DNA of 64,000 nt, taken from contig NZ_JACHLB010000004.1 in assembly GCF_014207905.1 (NCBI RefSeq), forward strand, positions 1 to 64,000, in the 5' to 3' direction. The position numbers were made by a program, and so were the translations under genes. Positions 61,573 to 64,000 of this stretch are shown here, one piece after another. The notes under the pieces were generated by a model. That model had not been told where the DNA came from and did not search any database. It saw only the letters and a list, made by a program, of their open reading frames with translations. Source of the stretch: Flavobacterium notoginsengisoli (GTDB lineage Bacteria > Bacteroidota > Bacteroidia > Flavobacteriales > Flavobacteriaceae). How positions within the stretch are numbered: the first letter of the stretch is position 1; the number at the start of each line of letters is the position of its first letter.

Positions 61573-62181
61573 CTAAAAATTTGTAAAACGTTTGTTATTC
61601 ACGAAAATAAGTACTGTCCCAACAATGTAAAACAATAAAGTAATGATTAGTGCATTTAAAATCACCGTGGAATAGCCGTAATGGCTGACTGCCAGAAAAG
61701 GATATGGATACCAGTCTGTAATTGCACCGCGAATTAAAGAATAAACCAAATATATAATTGGGAATAAAAGCCAGGATACTCCGTTCTTCCAATTTAATTT
61801 CTCCTTTGTATCAAAAAGAAGCCAATACAAGAGATATAAAATAGGTGTAGTTACATGTAACATGTTATCCAGAAATAATTGCCATCCAAGAGGTTTTATC
61901 AGCTCACGTAAAATGAGGTTGTAGATAAGTCCTACTATTAAAATATATAAAGCAAGAGCAGTTTGAACAGACCGATTAGAAAAATATACTCCAAGTTTAG
62001 TTCTAGGTAAGAATATAGAAAAAGATAAACTTATAGTTACTAACAAATTGCTCAGGATAGTAAAATAACTGATAGTATCAATAAATTTATTTGCTGAAAT
62101 ATAAAATTGAAAAACTATACAAAGCCACGTAAATATGGCTATTGTGACTCCTAATATTTTGTTGTAATTAACATTTTTCAT
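61573..62181 (-). CDS. Pr6Pr-family membrane protein
   Basis: A 202-residue protein with six TM helices. Typical features are FQFYISANKFIDTISYFTILSNLLV (as FTILSNLLV), a LHVTTPILYLLYWLLF segment and WYPYPFL, which match the Pr6Pr family of unknown function widespread in bacteria. It appears to be an ordinary single gene with a strong hairpin upstream of its start (62269-62306), which ends the transcript from the other side. Confidence 0.88.
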   Translation of the reverse strand: MKNVNYNKILGVTIAIFTWLCIVFQFYISANKFIDTISYFTILSNLLVTISLSFSIFLPRTKLGVYFSNRSVQTALALYILIVGLIYNLILRELIKPLGWQLFLDNMLHVTTPILYLLYWLLFDTKEKLNWKNGVSWLLFPIIYLVYSLIRGAITDWYPYPFLAVSHYGYSTVILNALIITLLFYIVGTVLIFVNNKRFTNF

Positions 62182-62268
62182 AAAGAATTATTTTAAAATG
62201 TGATTATTTAAGGCTCTGTCCGATCTAATCTGTTTTATGTGCAAATTTGTCTGATTATAGCCATCACT

Positions 62269-62306
62269 AAAAAAAGAGATAACTAAAAATAGTTATCTCT
62301 TTTTTT
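62269..62306. terminator. Perfect 16-bp hairpin terminator
   Basis: AAAAAAAGAGATAACT (62269-62284) and its exact complement (62291-62306) surround a 6-nt loop, with A and T runs at both ends, so it can act on both strands. The downstream tail (TTTCAAGCCTTTACAGCCTAA) matches the tail after 57210. Confidence 0.85.
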
Positions 62307-62401
62307 ATATACAAATATTATAGATTTTCAAGCCTTTACAGCCTAACTTTTATTACTGCTTTATTTTTTCATCATATTTAAAAAAATAATCCATCGTAGA
62401 A

Positions 62402-62854
62402 TTATCCGTAAAGATTTTTTATCTCCGACATCACAAAGGTACTCTGGGTACTCCCTATACTTTCAACTGAGCCTAATTTATTAAATACAAAATCCTGATA
62501 ATGTTTCATATCTTTAGCAGAGACTTTCATTAAAAAATCGTAATCTCCTGAGATATTATAACATTCCACAACTTCTTCTATTTTCATAATATCACTAACA
62601 AACTGATTCCCAATATTACGATCATGCTGTTTCAATTTGATATTACAGAAAACTATGAATCCCCTATTTAATTTTTCTGCATCAAGAAGTGCTATATATT
62701 TCTTGATATATCCATTATTTTCTAATCTTTTAATTCGCTCAAAAACAGGTGACGGAGAAAGATTTACCATTTTGGCAAGCTCTTTTACGGTATATTTGGA
62801 ATTATCGTGAAGTATATTTAATAACTGAAGATCAATATCGTCTATCTGCTCCAT
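62402..62854 (-). CDS. Lrp/AsnC-family transcriptional regulator
   Basis: A 150-residue regulator with an N-terminal helix-turn-helix (about 5-60, KYTVKELAKMVNLSPSPVFERIKRLE given as VKELAKMVNLSPSPVFERI) and a C-terminal RAM ligand-binding domain (about 70-148, ECYNISGDYDFLMKVSAKD as CYNISGDYDFLMK). It is a complete, ordinary member of the family. Amino-acid-responsive control is likely; the target is unknown and may lie outside the island. Confidence 0.93.
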   Translation of the reverse strand: MEQIDDIDLQLLNILHDNSKYTVKELAKMVNLSPSPVFERIKRLENNGYIKKYIALLDAEKLNRGFIVFCNIKLKQHDRNIGNQFVSDIMKIEEVVECYNISGDYDFLMKVSAKDMKHYQDFVFNKLGSVESIGSTQSTFVMSEIKNLYG

Positions 62855-62995
62855 AGAATATTTTACTTTAAATTAGGTTTAATTTATTTCTAAATTAGAA
62901 TAAAATTCTTTAAATACAACTAAAAACAACATAAAAATCTTATTCTAAACAAATTAAAAATATATTAACCTGCATTTACTTTCGTAGAACAAAAA

Positions 62996-63988
62996 TTACA
63001 CTTCCTTTCGTCTAGCCATGCCCTGAGCAATGATACTGGCGGCAATCAATTGCAAGGCATGATAAAGCATGAGTGGCAGCAATACAATGCCAGTTATGGT
63101 ACTGTGTTGAAAAAGTACTTTTGACATAACGGTGCCATGTACCAATGACTTTTTAGACCCGCAGAATAAAACCGTAATGCGGTCTTCATCTGAAAAGCCA
63201 AACAAACGGCTGAGTAGCCCGACACAAAAGAATACGGCAAAAAACAACGCAATCATCCCAGCAGCGAGTCCAATAAGTTCAAGAGCAGTAAAGCCTTCGA
63301 AAAGATGTTCAGAAAATGACTTGCAAAACGACGTATAAATAATCGTTAGAATGATAGCCTGATCGAAATATTTGAGCTGTTTCTTGTATTTTTCGGCAAT
63401 GGCGCCAAAACGGGAGTTAAGGCTGATACCGATGATGACAGGCAATAAAACTTGAAGAATCAACTTTACAACGATAGTACTGACATCAAAATCTCCTGTT
63501 GCAGAAGCTATAAACAATCCAACCCAGAGCGGCGTAACCACCACTCCAATCAAACTGGAAATGCTCGCATTGAAAATGGCTGCGGGAATGTTTCCCTTGG
63601 CAATGGAAACCATGACCACCGAAGAGGAAACAGTAGAAGGTAAAGCCGCCAAAAAAAATACACCCAGCCAAAGTAGCTCGAAGCCGTTATTGACAAACAA
63701 CGGGCGAATTGCCAAAACAATGAGCGGAAAAAACAAAAAGGTAGTCAACTGCACGATAATGTGCATTTTCCAGTTGGCAAGCCCAGATTTTAGTTTCTCA
63801 ACACTCAGTCGCAAGCCATAGAAGAAAAAAATCAACGAAATACCTGCATTGGCAATCTCTTCCAAGGAAACGGGTTCTTTGACCATGCCTGGCTTTGGCA
63901 AAAAATAAGCCATCAGAATCATAGTGGCTATCATTAACAGGAAGCCATCTAAACCTGCTTTTTTTAATAATTCTAATAATTTCTTCAA
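62996..63988 (-). CDS. Bile acid:sodium symporter-family protein (SBF-like)
   Basis: A 330-residue polytopic protein of about ten TM helices, with LPSTVSSSVVMVSIAKGN and FCGSKKSLVHGTVMSKVLF (given as LPSTVSSSVVMVS and GSKKSLVHGT), typical of the SBF-like (PF13593) group. The first codon of the frame is TTG with an in-frame stop just upstream; a later Met at about residue 19 would remove most of the first helix, so TTG is kept. It sits at the window end. Substrate unknown; sodium-coupled organic anion uptake is the family role. Confidence 0.88.
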   Translation of the reverse strand: MKKLLELLKKAGLDGFLLMIATMILMAYFLPKPGMVKEPVSLEEIANAGISLIFFFYGLRLSVEKLKSGLANWKMHIIVQLTTFLFFPLIVLAIRPLFVNNGFELLWLGVFFLAALPSTVSSSVVMVSIAKGNIPAAIFNASISSLIGVVVTPLWVGLFIASATGDFDVSTIVVKLILQVLLPVIIGISLNSRFGAIAEKYKKQLKYFDQAIILTIIYTSFCKSFSEHLFEGFTALELIGLAAGMIALFFAVFFCVGLLSRLFGFSDEDRITVLFCGSKKSLVHGTVMSKVLFQHSTITGIVLLPLMLYHALQLIAASIIAQGMARRKEV

Positions 63989-64000
63989 TTTGTTTTAATA

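Overview
The window reads as a chromosomal accessory island of a member of the Bacteroidota, most likely Flavobacteriaceae (Flavobacterium or a close relative). The evidence is the low G+C content, promoters of the TTTG / TAnnTTTG type, TonB receptors with an N-terminal regulatory domain, and families largely confined to this phylum (DUF3347, DUF6660-like and DUF6428-like proteins, PcfK/PcfJ-like proteins, a CzcA-TolC fusion). No rRNA, tRNA, integrase, relaxase or CRISPR array was seen.

Layout. 1-4351 is mobile-element backbone: a set of 24-bp tandem repeats resembling an IS21-type end, a DUF6236-like gene, then ssb, a small conserved gene, pcfK-like and pcfJ-like genes ending at a clear terminator. 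4544-5827 is a nuclease-like gene. 6250-26007 is a large copper/silver block: secreted Cys/His-rich proteins, DUF3347 proteins, a haem-binding protein, a CusA-CusC-CusB efflux set with a second adaptor, a CopA-type P-ATPase, a multicopper oxidase and an outer-membrane porin, with a restriction-endonuclease-like gene embedded. 26089-28668 is a small Cys-rich gene plus a TonB receptor. 28892-31959 is an ars operon (arsR, arsN1-like, DUF6428-like, arsenate-reductase-like, acr3). 32170-33324 is a mer-type operon without merA. 33717-38653 is a two-component system followed by an LtaS-like phosphotransferase and a lipid kinase. 38776-50082, on the minus strand, is a Zn/Co/Cd block (P-ATPase, MgtC, bestrophin, Fur-family regulator, CzcB, CzcA-CzcC fusion, another small Cys-rich gene). 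50489-53365 is a di-haem cytochrome, Rieske and porin operon. 53465-56832 is a second copy of the Cys-rich gene plus TonB receptor cassette, followed by a CDF-like transporter. 57609-63988 holds an AraC regulator with a Tet(X)-like monooxygenase, a membrane-bound one-component regulator divergent from a secreted protein, Pr6Pr, Lrp and a bile-acid-symporter-family gene.

How it fits together. The island appears to cover several tiers of metal handling: cytosolic sensing (two ArsR-family and one Fur-family regulator), inner-membrane export (two P-ATPases, ACR3, MerTP for import), trans-envelope RND pumps, periplasmic binding and oxidation (DUF3347, HMBD domains, multicopper oxidase), and outer-membrane proteins. 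The most unusual theme is a family of four small secreted Cys/His-rich proteins sharing an IW-x-x-PK C-terminus, each next to a different metal transporter or receptor, and twice paired with a nearly duplicated TonB receptor. Two genes (cusA and the porin at 24693) are broken by one base in a poly-A tract, both restored by loss of one A; this could be sequence error, slippage or phase variation.
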